From contig NC_080179.1 of the NCBI RefSeq assembly GCF_950295315.1, positions 75,186,136-75,250,135 on the forward strand: DNA of 64,000 nt, written 5' to 3'. The DNA is from Erinaceus europaeus (Eukaryota > Chordata > Mammalia > Eulipotyphla > Erinaceidae). Positions 18,901 through 28,279 of this stretch are shown here, piece by piece; position 1 is the first letter of the stretch; each line of letters begins with the position of its first letter. A program made the position numbers and the translations under genes. The notes under the pieces are model-generated. The model saw nothing but the letters and a program-made list of their open reading frames with translations, made no database searches and had not been told where the DNA came from.

Positions 18901-20421
18901 GGCCAGCTTCCGAGACGGTGAGTGGCCCTGCCCAGACGTTTGTCCTGTGGAGGGGCGGCAGGCAGCCTGCACAGATGAGCAGGCCGCAGGCGTGTACCAG
19001 GGGCGACAGTCGTTTCCAGCAAACGGCGACGGTCAGGGTACCGCGGGGCAGGAGTAGGCCGGGGGCTGTTCTCTGCAGGTGACCCGGCAAGGCCTCTTTC
19101 CTTGAGAGACGGAGAGCCCAGAGCCTCGGGGTTCGCAGTGTGCGAGAGGGAAGGAGTGACAGATGGACCTATTCCAAGCATAACTCCTGTTTTTTAAAAA
19201 AATAACCATCCAGGAGTCAGGCAGTAGCGCAGTGGGTTAAGCGCAGGTGGTGCAAAGCGCAAGGACCGGCGTAAGGATCCCGGTTCGAGCCCCCAGCTCT
19301 CCACCTGCAGGGGAGTCGCTTCACAGGCGGTGCAGCAGGTCTGCAGGTGTCTGTCTTTCTCTCCCCCTCACTGTCTTCCCCTCCTCTCTCCATTTCTCCC
19401 TGTCCTAGCCAACAACGACGACATCAACAACAACTACAACAATAAAACAAGGGCAACAAAAGGGAATAAAGAAATATAAAAAAAGTTAAATAACTATCCA
19501 TGCTAATAAATAAATAGTTAAAAAACTATTTATTTATTAGCATGGAGAGAGAGAGAGAAACACCCCTGCAGCACTGCTCTGCCCGGGGCCCAGCACCTGG
19601 TAATGTGCACTCTACAGACACGCCACTGCCCAGCCCCTCGGGCAGAGCTCCCGCAGCCACGGGCTTCCCCTCACCTGGGGGACTCCCGGTGCTGTGAGGT
19701 GAGGTTGCGACTAGTGGCTGTGCGTGTGTGTCTGGGGCTTGGAAGAGGTGTGGTCTGGAGACAAGCAGAGAAGCTCTCCATGCCACGCCAGGCAGGTTTG
19801 GAATTCCCAAGTTGCTGGCACAGACACAGTGTCCCAGCTGACAACAGCTCGGGCAGGAGCTACAGGGAACCGAGGGGAGTGGCTCCCAGAGAGAAGGTTT
19901 TCCCGGAAGCCAGGAGGAGAGTGTTTCTAGGACTCAGGTGGTCAGAAGTGTGGGCAGCCCTGCGTGGGACAGACAGACTTAGCCGGTAGGTAGACTGGGC
20001 CCATGAAAGGCCTACAAACCGTGACCACGGCCAGTCCACAGCAGCACCTGGTAGAAGCTGCTCAGAGGTGGATTCAATGTGTGTGTGTGTGTGGGGGGGG
20101 GTTCAGTTTGGGGGACAGAAAAGAGGTGGAAGCACCCCCATGGAGTTCTGGTTCCTGGGAAATGACACAGAGGGCTGAGGAAGTCTTCTAGAGAGGCGAC
20201 ATCTCAGCAAAGTCCCAGAAGACAGGAGAGCTTGAGGCTGTACCCAGAATAGTGTGGGAAAGAGCCGGGCCAGTGACGACCATGGTGACCTCTCTCTCCT
20301 CCCTCTAGGCCTGCAGCTGGCTGCGGACATAGCCAGCCTCCAGGCCCGTGTGGACCGGGGTCGAAGCCAGCTCCGGGAGCTCCAGGAGAAACTCAGGCAG
20401 CTGGAGCCCGGGGCTGCCTAG
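15801..20421 (+). CDS. CCDC115: CCDC115, V-ATPase assembly factor (complete, 5 exons)
   Basis: CCDC115 is the mammalian counterpart of yeast Vma22. With TMEM199 it supports assembly of the vacuolar H+-ATPase in the ER/ERGIC, and human defects cause a glycosylation disorder. Exons are 15801-15917, 15988-16091, 17036-17118, 18786-18917 and 20309-20421. All introns are GT-AG and phases agree, for 182 residues against about 180 in human. The N-terminus has an acidic helical stretch ([20 protein letters not shown]), the middle has [11 protein letters not shown], exon 4 carries the signature [20 protein letters not shown], and a C-terminal coiled coil ends [10 protein letters not shown]. The frame is open upstream to an ATG at 15,699, but 15,801 matches the family start and has G at -3 and +4. 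Intron 2 is a minisatellite. SINEs and a perfect hairpin lie in introns 3 and 4. Confidence 0.97.
15988..16091 (+). CDS. CCDC115: CCDC115 coding exon 2
   Basis: Residues 40-73 plus two bases: [20 protein letters not shown], then [14 protein letters not shown]. Donor TG|GTGAGC. Reading through the donor gives an immediate in-frame TGA. Confidence 0.95.
16100..17000 (+). repeat. 26/28-bp G-rich minisatellite filling CCDC115 intron 2
   Basis: About 32 tandem units begin CTCAGCCGG. The commoner 28-bp form carries GGGGACGCGGGGCGCGGGG; a 26-bp form carries AGACGCGGGGCGGGGGG. The two forms are interspersed. The array takes up nearly all of the 944-bp intron (16,092-17,035). The transcript strand is G-rich. 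Long open frames through it lack any coding signal. Confidence 0.97.
17036..17118 (+). CDS. CCDC115: CCDC115 coding exon 3
   Basis: Residues 74-101 plus one base: [20 protein letters not shown] then EDVGPRDA. Acceptor CGTGCAG lies about 40 bp after the minisatellite ends; donor GCAG|GTGAGG. Confidence 0.95.
17320..17581 (-). mobile_element. SINE-A in CCDC115 intron 3
   Basis: TTTTGTTGCCCTTGTTTTGT through a GCGCCACCGCCTGACCCC head. A (TCTG)n/(CT)n tract precedes it. Confidence 0.93.
17631..17757 (+). mobile_element. SINE-E in CCDC115 intron 3
   Basis: GGGCCGGTGAAATAGCTCAC then CTCTGCTGTGCCATGCGCAT. Confidence 0.75.
17758..18025 (-). mobile_element. SINE-A in CCDC115 intron 3
   Basis: AATATTTATTTATTTATTCG through a CGCTACCACCTGACTCCC head. 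Confidence 0.93.
18172..18326 (-). mobile_element. SINE-D in CCDC115 intron 3
   Basis: (TA)n tail, then AGAGCACTGCTCAGCTCTGG and CATAACCGTTATGCTATCTC. Confidence 0.85.
18786..18917 (+). CDS. CCDC115: CCDC115 coding exon 4
   Basis: Residues 102-145 plus one base: [20 protein letters not shown], then the conserved [19 protein letters not shown] block. Acceptor CCTGCAG; donor GACG|GTGAGT. Confidence 0.96.
19213..19487 (+). mobile_element. SINE-A in CCDC115 intron 4
   Basis: Near-exact TSD AAATAACCATCCA / AAATAACTATCCA at about 19,200 and 19,488. Confidence 0.93.
19499..19544. repeat. Perfect 21-bp inverted repeat with 4-base loop
   Basis: Left arm 19,499-19,519 (CATGCTAATAAATAAATAGT plus T), AAAA loop, right arm 19,524-19,544. 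It lies in CCDC115 intron 4, where a SINE-A tail/TSD meets an antisense SINE. Confidence 0.93.
19545..19640 (-). repeat. SINE-B/D-like antisense fragment
   Basis: GAGAGAAACACCCCTGCAGC then TACAGACACGCCACTGCCCA. Confidence 0.45.
19645..20300 (+). other. CCDC115 intron 4, unassigned
   Basis: Unique-looking sequence with a (GT)n tract at about 20,079. No feature supported. Confidence 0.4.
20309..20421 (+). CDS. CCDC115: CCDC115 coding exon 5 (last) and stop
   Basis: Residues 146-182: [20 protein letters not shown], then the coiled coil ending LRQLEPGAA and TAG. Acceptor CCCTCTAG. Confidence 0.96.
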
Positions 20422-21230
20422 CCTGGGACCACAGAGGCGGGGCAGTGCAGCTGCCTCCCTGCCTACAGAGCCCCCCACCCCACCCCACTGCACCCCTGCC
20501 CCCAGAGCTCCTCCAGTCTGCACCTCCCCGCCTCCCTCGGCAAGGTGCGGCCACTTGAAGTTCACTGAGTAATGTTGAGCGTCACTGCTGGGAACCCGAT
20601 TTTAGGTTCTATCGTAAGCCACCCACAGGGAGCCAGTGAAGTGCAGTCACACTGAGTGGGCAGCTAGATCAGACCTCACGGACAGGTCCCTCCAGTCTCA
20701 CTGCAGGAAGAAACACTTGCACAGCCAGGGGCAGGGAAGGGCAGAAGCAGGTGCCTCAGTCCCCCCCCCCTCCAGTGTGATCTCCGGAGGAGAAAGCACA
20801 CACTGACATAGCAGGATGGTGTAGCCCCTGGGTGGTAAAAGCACAGACAAGTGGCCTGCACTCTCCACGGGTGTGACTAGCTAAGACAGTCTTGGAAGCC
20901 AGTGTTGCCCAGACTGAACACAAACGGCAGAGTAAATGTCGGTGCGTTGTAATCAGAAAGTAGGAAAGATGTGAGTGAGGTTTCCATCCAGGGCTCTCTC
21001 GGGAGAGACGGGCCCCGCAGTTTCCTGAAGGGGCTCCAGGGCGCTCCCTCTCCGTGCCTCACTTCCCCGCTGGGCTGTTTCCAGTTGAACTTTCTGTCTC
21101 AGGGAGATGAGTCCTTTGTTCATGACGTGAGTTGTAAATAATCTCCTCCTCCCCCCATCTGTCTTTTAACTCCTAATGGTTTTGTAAAACTCAATTGTAA
21201 AATAAAATCTCAAACTGCACAGAGCAGTTG
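20422..21230 (+). other. CCDC115: Probable CCDC115 3' UTR
   Basis: Mostly SINE-free unique sequence runs from the stop to the poly(A) signal at 21,201; the first SINE begins at about 21,309. The 3' end is inferred. Confidence 0.55.
21201..21206 (+). terminator. CCDC115: Candidate CCDC115 poly(A) signal
   Basis: AATAAA lies about 780 bp after the stop and is followed by a GT-rich stretch with a T/G run at about 21,262. Position and context fit cleavage near 21,225. Confidence 0.55.
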
Positions 21231-21308
21231 AACAGTTAGATGGATGCTGTGAAAGCTTGTAGATTGTTTTTGGGGGGGAGAGAAATAAGGGCCTCACACA
21301 TTTAGAGA

Positions 21309-21511
21309 AGGAAAGGGCCAGGCGGTGGCACACCTGGCTCAGTGCACACATTACAGTGTGCAAGGACCCAGGTTCAAGCCCCCGGCCCGCACCTACGGGG
21401 GAAAGCTTCATGAGTGGTGAAACAGGGCCACAGGTGTCTCTCTCCCACTCTGTCTTTCCCTCCCCTCTCAATTTCTCTCTGTCTCTATCCAATAATAAAG
21501 AAAAATATAGA
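21309..21511 (+). mobile_element. SINE-B
   Basis: GGGCCAGGCGGTGGCACACC head and a CTATCCAATAATAAAG tail. Confidence 0.88.
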
Positions 21512-21625
21512 TGGGGGGGGGGATATCATGGCACCAAGGCTTCCTGCATCTCTGTGATGCCGGGGCTTGAACCTGGCTCTCGCTCATGGCGATGCAGGCA
21601 CCCTACCAGTTGAACTATCTCTAAC
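21512..21625 (-). mobile_element. Antisense tRNA-derived SINE of another type
   Basis: GCCGGGGCTTGAACCTGGCT then CAGGCACCCTACCAGTTGAA; distinct from A-E. Confidence 0.55.
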
Positions 21626-21757
21626 GTAAAGCTTGTGTTTTAGACACAAAGAGTGATATTCATCAATCAGCTGTGTGCAGGCACCCTACCAGTTGAACTA
21701 TCTAACGTAAAGCTTGTGTTTTAGACATAAAGAGTGATATTCGTCAATCAGCTGTGT
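21594..21757 (+). repeat. 82-bp tandem duplication
   Basis: GCAGGCACCCTACCAGTTGA..TCAATCAGCTGTG occurs at 21,594-21,675 and 21,677-21,757 with only a few differences. Confidence 0.9.
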
Positions 21758-21774
21758 TGCCATTTCTAGGAGGG

Positions 21775-22125
21775 TGTTTTTTTTTTTCCCCTCCAGGGTT
21801 ATTACTGGGCGCGGTGCCTGCATCATGAATCCAGCGCTCCTGGAGGCCATTTTTCCCCCTTTTTGTTGCCCGTGTTGTAGCCTCGTGGTTATCGTTATTG
21901 CCATTGTTGATGTTGTTCTTTGTTGGATAGGACAGAGAGAGAGGAGGGGAAGACAGAGAGGGGGAGAGAAAGACAGACACCTGCAGACCTGCTTCACCGC
22001 CTGTGAAGCGACTCCCCTGCAGGTGGGGAGCCGGGGCTCGAACCGGGATCCTTATAGCCAGTCCTTGTGCTTTGCGCCACGTGCGCTTAACCCGCTGTGC
22101 CACCGCTGTGCCACCGCCCAACCCC
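21775..22125 (-). mobile_element. SINE-A, long form
   Basis: TSD CTAGGAGGG at 21,766-21,774 and 22,126-22,134. The head has a duplicated GCTGTGCCACC. Confidence 0.93.
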
Positions 22126-22179
22126 CTAGGAGGGCATTGACGCAATGCTAAGGGGACTCTGCGTTCTCAAAGAATTCCC

Positions 22180-22365
22180 CAGGGGCCGGGTGGTGGTGCA
22201 CCTAGTTGAGCGCACGTTACAGTGCGCAAGGATCCGGGTTCAAGTGCCTGGTCCACCTGTAGGGGAAAGCGTCACAGGCGGTGAAGCACTGCTGCAGGTG
22301 TCTGCCTCTCCCTTCCTCTCAATTTTTGGCTGTCTCTATTCAATAAATAATTAAAGATAATAAAA
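22180..22365 (+). mobile_element. SINE-B
   Basis: GGGGCCGGGTGGTGGTGCAC head. Imperfect TSD around AGAATTCC at about 22,170 and 22,383. Confidence 0.87.
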
Positions 22366-22499
22366 CTTAAAATAGTAAAAGAGAATTCCTCCACCCTCAG
22401 TTGAGGAATGGGATGCGTCCCGCACCCTTCTTTGTCCATATACCGTAATACTGTGTATTGGCGATTAATTTATGGGTATGGGATGCCATGTTGTTTGTG

Positions 22500-22599
22500 A
22501 GTGAAGCAGGGCTGCAGGTGTCTCTCTGTCTCTCTCCCTCTCTGTCACCCCCTCCCTTATAGACTTCTGGCTGTCTCTATCTACTAAATAAATAAAGAT
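22500..22599 (+). repeat. SINE-B tail fragment
   Basis: GTGAAGCAGGGCTGCAGGTG to a TAAATAAATAAAGATA tail; 5' truncated. Confidence 0.7.
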
Positions 22600-22830
22600 A
22601 GGGAGTCGGGCGGTAGCGCAGTGGGTTAAGCGCAGGTGGCGCAAAGCACAAGGACCGGCGTGAGGATCCGGGTTCGAGCCCCCGGCTCCCCACCTTCAGG
22701 GGAGTCGCTTCCCAGGCGGTGAAGCAGGTCTGCAGGTGTCTGTCACGACAACAACAATAATAACTACAGCAATAAAACAACGGCAGCAAAAGGGAATAAA
22801 TAAATAAAATAAATATTAAAAAAAAATCAA
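22600..22830 (+). mobile_element. SINE-A, internally deleted
   Basis: Head intact; GTGTCTGTC jumps directly to ACGACAACAACAATAATAAC, losing the pyrimidine tract. Confidence 0.9.
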
Positions 22831-22842
22831 AAGCCCTGAAAT

Positions 22843-23060
22843 AGGGGCCAGGCGGTGGCACACCTGGTTAAGCGCACACATTACAGTGCACAAGGACCCA
22901 GGTTCAAGCCCCTGGTCCCCACCTGCAGGAAGTAAGCTTCACGAGTGGTGAAGCAGGTCTGCAGGTGTCTCTCTGTCTCTCTTCCACACTATTTCCCCCT
23001 CCCCTCATAATTTCTCTGTATTCAAAATAAAGATTATAAAAAATTAAAAAAAAAAAAAAA
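22843..23060 (+). mobile_element. SINE-B
   Basis: TSD AGCCCTGAAAT at about 22,832-22,842 and 23,061-23,071. Confidence 0.92.
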
Positions 23061-23294
23061 AGCCCTGAAATGGAAACCCAGAAAGGGAAAAGGGACAGTC
23101 GTGGTGGATGGTGACGTGTCCCACCTGTGAGCGCCTCCAGCTGTTTAAGGGGCTCCCCACGCCAACTGCTGGGTGGCTAGGAACCCAGATCCTCAGGCTT
23201 CAGGGCCGGCCACAGGCCTCAGTTTCAGCCGGATTGCAAGAGTAGCTAGCAGAATTCAGGAAGAAAATAAAGAATTCACCTACTCAGGTCAATT

Positions 23295-23448
23295 TATTAT
23301 TAAGAAATTGCTTATTTAGTGGAGGAAATACAAAAAGAGACCTCAGCACACTGCTCAGCTCTGGTTTATGGTGGTGCTGGGAATTGAACCTGGGACCCTC
23401 AGCCATGAAAGTCTTTTGCAGAACTATTATGCTGTCTCCCCACCCCCA
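23295..23448 (-). mobile_element. SINE-D
   Basis: CACTGCTCAGCTCTGGTTTA then GCAGAACTATTATGCTGTCT. Confidence 0.82.
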
Positions 23449-23454
23449 AGAATT

Positions 23455-23602
23455 TAATTTTCAAATAGAGGGAGAGGTTGAAAGAGGCCACACAGCACTG
23501 GTGCTTCTTCCAAGGTAGTGGCGGCAGGCCTAGAACCTGGGTCATGCACATGGCAAGGCAGAGCGCTATCCAAATGAACTACTTTGTTCACCCTAACATT
23601 TT
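23455..23602 (-). mobile_element. SINE-E
   Basis: ATGCACATGGCAAGGCAGAG then CAAATGAACTACTTTGTTCA. Confidence 0.75.
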
Positions 23603-23636
23603 TAAATTGGAATTAAAAAAAAACAAAAACTTTTAT

Positions 23637-23900
23637 AGGAGTCAGGCGGTAGCACAGCAGGTTAACCACAGGTGGAGCAAAGCGTTAAGGACCGGTGTAA
23701 GGATCCCGGTTCGAGCCAGCTCCCCACCTGCAGGGGAGTCGCTTCACAAGGGGTGAAGCAGGTCTGCAGGTGTCTGTCTGTTTCTCCCTCTCTCTGTCTT
23801 CCCCTCCTCTCTCCATTTCTCTCTGTCCTATCCAACAACAACGACAATAATAACCAACAATAAAACAACAAAAGAGAATAAATATTAAAAAAAAAAAATC
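23637..23900 (+). mobile_element. SINE-A
   Basis: Small head deletion (TTCGAGCCAGCTCCCC); AGAATAAATATT tail. Confidence 0.92.
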
Positions 23901-23901
23901 T

Positions 23902-24030
23902 GCAGTTAGTGAGACAGCTTAGGTGTTTTGTCACACACACAACCCCCACCACACCATTGAACTTTTGGTGTTGTGATGCCTCTATCTGGGGGAAGAAATA
24001 ATTGGTCTGGAGCTGTGAAGCTCCAGTGAT
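23902..24030 (+). repeat. SINE-E-like, diverged
   Basis: CAGTTAGTGAGACAGCTTAG; body degraded. Confidence 0.45.
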
Positions 24031-24055
24031 GCAAGTAAGTAAATGTAAGATCTGT

Positions 24056-24255
24056 GGCCCAGGAGGTGGTGCAGCGACAGGAGCGAGCGCCGCATTTGGC
24101 ATTTGGTCCTAGGTTTGCTCTCGTGATGCACCGGTTCCCTCACATTAACAGCTCTTATGAAATCCTTGTTTTTGCAGCCTGGGAGGTGTTGGACTCTTAA
24201 GCCTGGAGTCCCGCGCGTTCATTCCTTGTCCCGCACACGCCAAAGCGATGCTCTG
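24056..24255 (+). repeat. Two SINE-C head fragments
   Basis: GCCCAGGAGGTGGTGCAGCG and GCCTGGGAGGTGTTGGACTC, both with worn 3' ends. Confidence 0.5.
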
Positions 24256-24259
24256 GCCA

Positions 24260-24895
24260 TCACGAGAGGATGGATAGCTGGCTCACTCAGCCTGCGTGTT
24301 GCTTTGCCCCGTTCCCCTTCAGTGGGTCCCTTCCCACACCCACAGCCACAGCCACAGCCTTCTGTCTCTACCAGGAGAGGCAGGCAGGAAGGGCGAAAGG
24401 AAGCGGGATGTACTTCGCTCATCCGAGAATGAGTGGGAATAGATGCGGCCAGCCCAGCACCCAGCTGCAGCGCCAAGAACCGAGCTCCGGCCCCCAGCAC
24501 CCCCAGCCTCCCCCTTCAGGGCCCGCGCTGGGCTTGTGGGGCTTGTGGACAGGGCGCTGCCCCCACTGGTCCGCTCCGTTGCAGCTCCTCTCCCTGCATC
24601 CCCAGGGGGATCTGGGCTGAGCCTGGCAGGCCGCAGTCCCGCGTCCGCATCTGTGCGGGTGCCAGGCACCAGGCTCCCCGCGGATGTTTGCAAGGTGCCT
24701 TTCGTCTGCTTACCAAAAGCACCCTGGACGCTAGAGACCCCAGCACGTAGGGAGGGAACCCGGGCGGCAGGAGCTGCGCACAGCGACTGTGTGCCCGGCC
24801 CCCGCCCGCACCGCATGCGGAGTAAATCGCTCAGTCCGCACCCAGACACGCAGAAAGTCTGCGTTTCAGGACGGGCTCGCGCTCAGCAGCCAGCT
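24260..24895. other. GC-rich unassigned stretch upstream of tRNA-Glu
   Basis: CpG-rich and open in several frames on both strands, but no recognisable protein, splice pattern or repeat. Could be an unmethylated flank of the tRNA locus. Confidence 0.4.
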
Positions 24896-25112
24896 CAGCC
24901 GACAGACAGACACACACACACACAGACAGGCAGACAGACAGACACACAGAGAGACACACAGACAGACACATAGACAGACACACAGACAGACAGGCAGACA
25001 GACAGACACAGAGACAGACACAGACACACGGACACACACAGACAGACACACACACACACCGACAGAGACAGACGAAACAGACACACACACAGACAGACAC
25101 ACAGACGCACAG
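24896..25112. repeat. Degenerate (AGAC)n/(CACAGACA)n microsatellite
   Basis: About 215 bp of ACAGACAGACAC-type units ending 180 bp upstream of tRNA-Glu copy 1. The Cys/Val and Asp/Thr-rich frames are artefacts. Confidence 0.92.
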
Positions 25113-25220
25113 ACAGGCGGCTCCGCCCCACCCGGCAGGCGGTCCCTGGGTCGCGGGTCTGCGCAGCCGCAGTCAGGAGGGCGGGGGCCCTGGGCGGAGC
25201 GAGTCGCACTGCGCAGCCGC

Positions 25221-25430
25221 AATGGGCAAGGGCGGGCGGCAAAGGTGAGCTGGGTCACGTCTAGAGCGACAGAGAGCCAGCCTCCAGCGCCTCCCATATG
25301 GTCTAGCGGTTAGGATTCCTGGTTTTCACCCAGGCGGCCCGGGTTCGACTCCCGGTATGGGAACGCATGTCTGTTTTCTTCCTGGGAGCTGTGCCCTCTT
25401 CCCTCCCCCATGCATGTTGATGCAAGTGTC
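25221..25430 (+). repeat. Inverted duplication arm 1 around tRNA-Glu
   Basis: Shares about 70 bp of 5' flank (GGCAAAG..TGGGTCACGTCTAGA..CGACAGAGA) and about 60 bp of 3' flank (CCTGGGAGCTGTGC..CCCCCATGCA) with 30,300-30,500 in opposite orientation. Confidence 0.88.
25292..25363 (+). tRNA. TRE-TTC: tRNA-Glu (anticodon TTC), copy 1
   Basis: A 72-nt canonical gene. Acceptor stem TCCCATA pairs with TATGGGA, with discriminator A. The anticodon loop TTTTCAC has TTC at 25,325-25,327. Box A TGGTCTAGCGG and box B GGTTCGACTCC are perfect. A TTTT Pol III terminator lies at about 25,373. There is no intron and CCA is not encoded. It lies 4.9 kb past CCDC115, consistent with the tRNA-Glu gene I recall beside human CCDC115. 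Confidence 0.97.
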
Positions 25431-25479
25431 TCATCCTGTCCCCACCATTGCTACATGACTTGTGTGTGTGTGTGTGTGT

Positions 25480-25610
25480 GTTTTTAATGGATCACAAGGT
25501 TGTAACATTGCAATGCAAAGTTTCACACCAAACCACAACCAGAGTTCTGTATACTCACTCACCTTCCCACCACCCAAAGATAACTTAATTCCCACAAGTC
25601 TTACAGTTTG
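25480..25610 (-). repeat. Uncharacterised antisense retroposon fragment
   Basis: TTTTTAATGGATCACAAGGT, CCTTCCCACCACCCAAAG, CCCACAAGTCTTACAG. Similar order of motifs to 58,255-58,400. Confidence 0.45.
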
Positions 25611-25684
25611 CTTGCTTCTGTTTTGTTTGGATTCCTTCCTTCCTTCCTTCCTTCCTTCTTTTTCTTTCTTGCTCTCTTTCTTTC

Positions 25685-25907
25685 TGGCTCCAGGGTTATC
25701 GCTGGGGCCTGGTGCCAATTCTCCTGGAGGTTTGTTTGTTTTGAATTGGATAGCACAGAGAGAAATTGAGAAGGGAGGGGAAGATAGAGAGGGGAACAGA
25801 AAGACAGACACCTGGAGATGAGCCCGAGGCTCTAACCAGGTTCCTTGCGAGGATCCTTGTGCTTCGTACTATGTGCGCTTAACCCGCTAAGCCACCATCG
25901 GGACCCC
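25685..25907 (-). mobile_element. SINE-A, long form, 5' part shortened
   Basis: TCCAGGGTTATCGCTGGGGC domain followed by a degraded body and head. Confidence 0.75.
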
Positions 25908-26029
25908 CTGAATTTTTTTTTTTTTTTTTGGCAAGTCCATGTGTACCAGATCTCTAGATTCCACACATGAGTAAAAACATCTTTACTTAGGTGATTATAG
26001 GTGTTTTCTGGTTCCAGAAAAATTGCTCC

Positions 26030-26325
26030 AGGTCACTGTCAGAGAAATGCAAATAAAGACAACAATGAGATACCCCCCCCCCAGATGTCACACATCAAAA
26101 ATGACAGCAGCAAATGCTGGAGAGGTTGTGGGGACAAAGGAACCCTCCTACATTGCTGGTGGGCATGTAACTTGGTCCAACCTTTGTGGAGAGCAGTCTG
26201 GAGAACCCTCACAAGGCTAGAAATGGACCTGCCATATGACCCAGTAATTCCTCTCCTAGGGATATAGCCTAAGGACTCCATAACACCCAACCAAAAAGAT
26301 GCGTGTACACCTATGTTTTTACTGA
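26030..26325 (+). mobile_element. LINE-1 3'-end fragment
   Basis: Typical mammalian L1 terminal sequence: AGAAATGCAAATAAAGACAA, AATGCTGGAGAGGTTGTGG, CATTGCTGGTGGGCATGTAA and CCATATGACCCAGTAATTC. Heavily 5' truncated. Confidence 0.88.
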
Positions 26326-26612
26326 ATACTACCCAGCTCTGGCGTATGGTGGTGTGTGGGATTAAATTTGGGACTTTGGAGCCTCATGTATGAGGCTTTG
26401 CATAATCATTATGCTATCTCCCTCACTATTGTGCATTATTTAAAAAATACTTTATTTACTTTATTTTAATGAGTGAGAGATACAGAAAGACACACACACA
26501 CACACACATGTTAGAGCACTGCTCAGCTCGGTGGTGCTAGGGATTGAACCTGGGAACTCAAGAGCCTGAGGTGTGAGAGTCTTTTGTGGAAACTTTATCC
26601 TATCTCCCTTGC
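26318..26612 (-). mobile_element. Two antisense SINE-D copies
   Basis: First 26,318-26,425, abutting the L1 end; second 26,445-26,612 with a (CA)n in its tail region. Each has TTATGCTATCTCCCT or a close variant. Confidence 0.75.
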
Positions 26613-26861
26613 CCCAATAAATAGTGTTTTGAAATGAAATGACCAGAGCAACTACATAGAAAAGAAGAGGTGAGGGGTCCAGATAACTCACCTTGGAGGC
26701 AGGCGGCCTGCTCGCCATGCCCATGCCTCAGCCATGTGTTCCAGTGTGTCTGAGGGGAGCTTTGGTGGTATGCTGCTGTTCCCTATCCCTCTGTTTTTGT
26801 CTCTCTTTTTATTTGAGAAAGCCAATCTGGAATGCTGAAGCCTCAGAAATGACAAGAAGGA

Positions 26862-27000
26862 AAAGAAAGAAAGAAAGAAAGAAAGAAAGAAAAGAAAGAA
26901 AGAAAGAAAGAAAGAGGAAGGGAGGAAGGAAGGAAGGAAGGAAGGGAGGGAGGAAGGAAGGAAGGAAGGAAGGAAGGAAGGAAGGAAGGAAGGAAGGAAG
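26862..27000. repeat. (GAAA)n-(GGAA)n microsatellite
   Basis: About 140 bp of purine tetranucleotides with homopurine strand asymmetry. Confidence 0.95.
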
Positions 27001-27002
27001 GG

Positions 27003-27675
27003 GGCTCAGGTGGTAGCACAGCAGGTTAAGTGCAGGTGCCTGCAGAGTACAAGGACCAGGACCGGTGTAAGGAGCCCCTGCTGGGGCGGGGGGTCGCTTT
27101 GTTATGCTCAGAAGTTCGGGTCCGATCACACACAAGGAAGTCCAGAGTCACATGCAAGTACAAGAGCCTTTATTAGCAAGCTATAGCTGGGATTCCCAGA
27201 GCCCCCAGGCAGGGGAAGTCTTGCCACCCAGGGCGTTTCTCGTCCCAGCTGTTTAGAGTCAGCACAGGGTGGGGACAGGTGGGGATGCTCACACGGACCA
27301 AGGAACAGTTGGTTTCGGGTCAACAGCTGTTCTGCTTTCGGGGACTTTCCTGCTCATCTCTGCTTGGTTGGGTTCAGAGTGGAACTTTTTGTTAATTCAG
27401 CGTGGGGCTGAGGTCAGACCTGACATGGCGGAGGCTGTCCCAGATGCAGTCACTTTTAGTGTCCTAGATCTTTTCTCTGACCTCCTCAGCTTCACAAGCG
27501 GTGAAGCAGTTCTGCAGGGGTCTAGCTTTCTCTCCCCCTCTCTCTGTCCTATCCAACAACATCAATGGCAATAATAACGACAACAAGGGCAACAAAATGG
27601 GAAAAATAGCTTCCAGGAGCAGTGGATTTGTAGTGTAGGCACTGAGCCCCAGGAATAACCCTGGAGGCAAAAAGA
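27003..27675 (+). mobile_element. SINE-A, long form, split by a solo LTR
   Basis: Head 27,003-27,099; body and extra 3' domain 27,489-27,675 (ACCCTGGAGGCAAAAAG). Confidence 0.82.
27100..27488 (-). mobile_element. Solo ERV LTR (389 bp) with 4-bp TSD, inside a SINE-A
   Basis: Minus-strand reading begins TGAGGAGGTC and ends CATAACA; AATAAAGGCTCTTG is at about 27,174. A TSD GCTT (27,096-27,099; 27,489-27,492) splits a SINE-A. Four-base TSDs are typical of class I (gamma-like) ERVs. Confidence 0.75.
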
Positions 27676-27749
27676 AAAAAAAAGGAAGGAAGAAAGAAAA
27701 AGAAGGGAAGTAGAAGAAAAGAGGGGTTTGGGCTAGAAAAACAACTTGA

Positions 27750-28050
27750 GGGGCCAGAAGGTGGCTCACTTTGTTGTTGTTTGTTGTTTAAATAGTTATT
27801 TATTTTCCCTTTTGTTGCCCTTGTTGTTGTCGTTTGCCGGGATCCTTATGCCAGTCCTTGCGCTTTGAGCTTTTGAGTGTGTTTCCATCCGACTCCCCAG
27901 TGGTTTTGTTAAGCACACGCAAAGCAGTTGCATAAAAATCCAGGTTCAAGCCCCATGTCCCCATCCCACATCCCCACAGAGGGGTGAGGGGGAAGCTTCA
28001 TGAGTGGTGAAACGGTGCTCCCTCTTAATTGTCTCTATCCTAAAACAAAC
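27750..28050 (+). mobile_element. SINE-B containing a deleted antisense SINE-A
   Basis: GAGGGGCCAGAAGGTGGCTC and GAGGGGGAAGCTTCATGAGT belong to the B copy; 27,776-27,898 is a SINE-A lacking its middle. Confidence 0.65.
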
Positions 28051-28129
28051 AAAAACTGACTAAACTGAACAAAACCTGAGTTGATGTGAAGCTTGATGTT
28101 AAGCTTCAAAGAACAATGAGTGAGGCTTG

Positions 28130-28279
28130 TGGTCCGGGAGGTGGCACAGTGGATAAGGTGTTAGACTGTCAAGCATAAGGTCCTGCGTTTGATCCCCTGC
28201 CACACATGTACCAGAATGCTGTCTGGTTCTTTCTCTCTTCTGTCCCTCTCATTAGTAAATAAATAAGATATTTTAAAAA
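28130..28279 (+). mobile_element. SINE-C
   Basis: GGTCCGGGAGGTGGCACAGT head and a TAAATAAATAAG tail. Confidence 0.88.

Noticed and set aside
24789..25313. Thr/Asp/Gln- and Cys/Val-rich open frames on both strands
   Set aside because: Translation of an (AGAC)n microsatellite; no codon bias or homologue.
25261..25363. tRNA-Glu copy 1 as a SINE head
   Set aside because: It has perfect cloverleaf stems, a canonical terminator and no SINE body or tail, and its flanks are shared with copy 2 on both sides.
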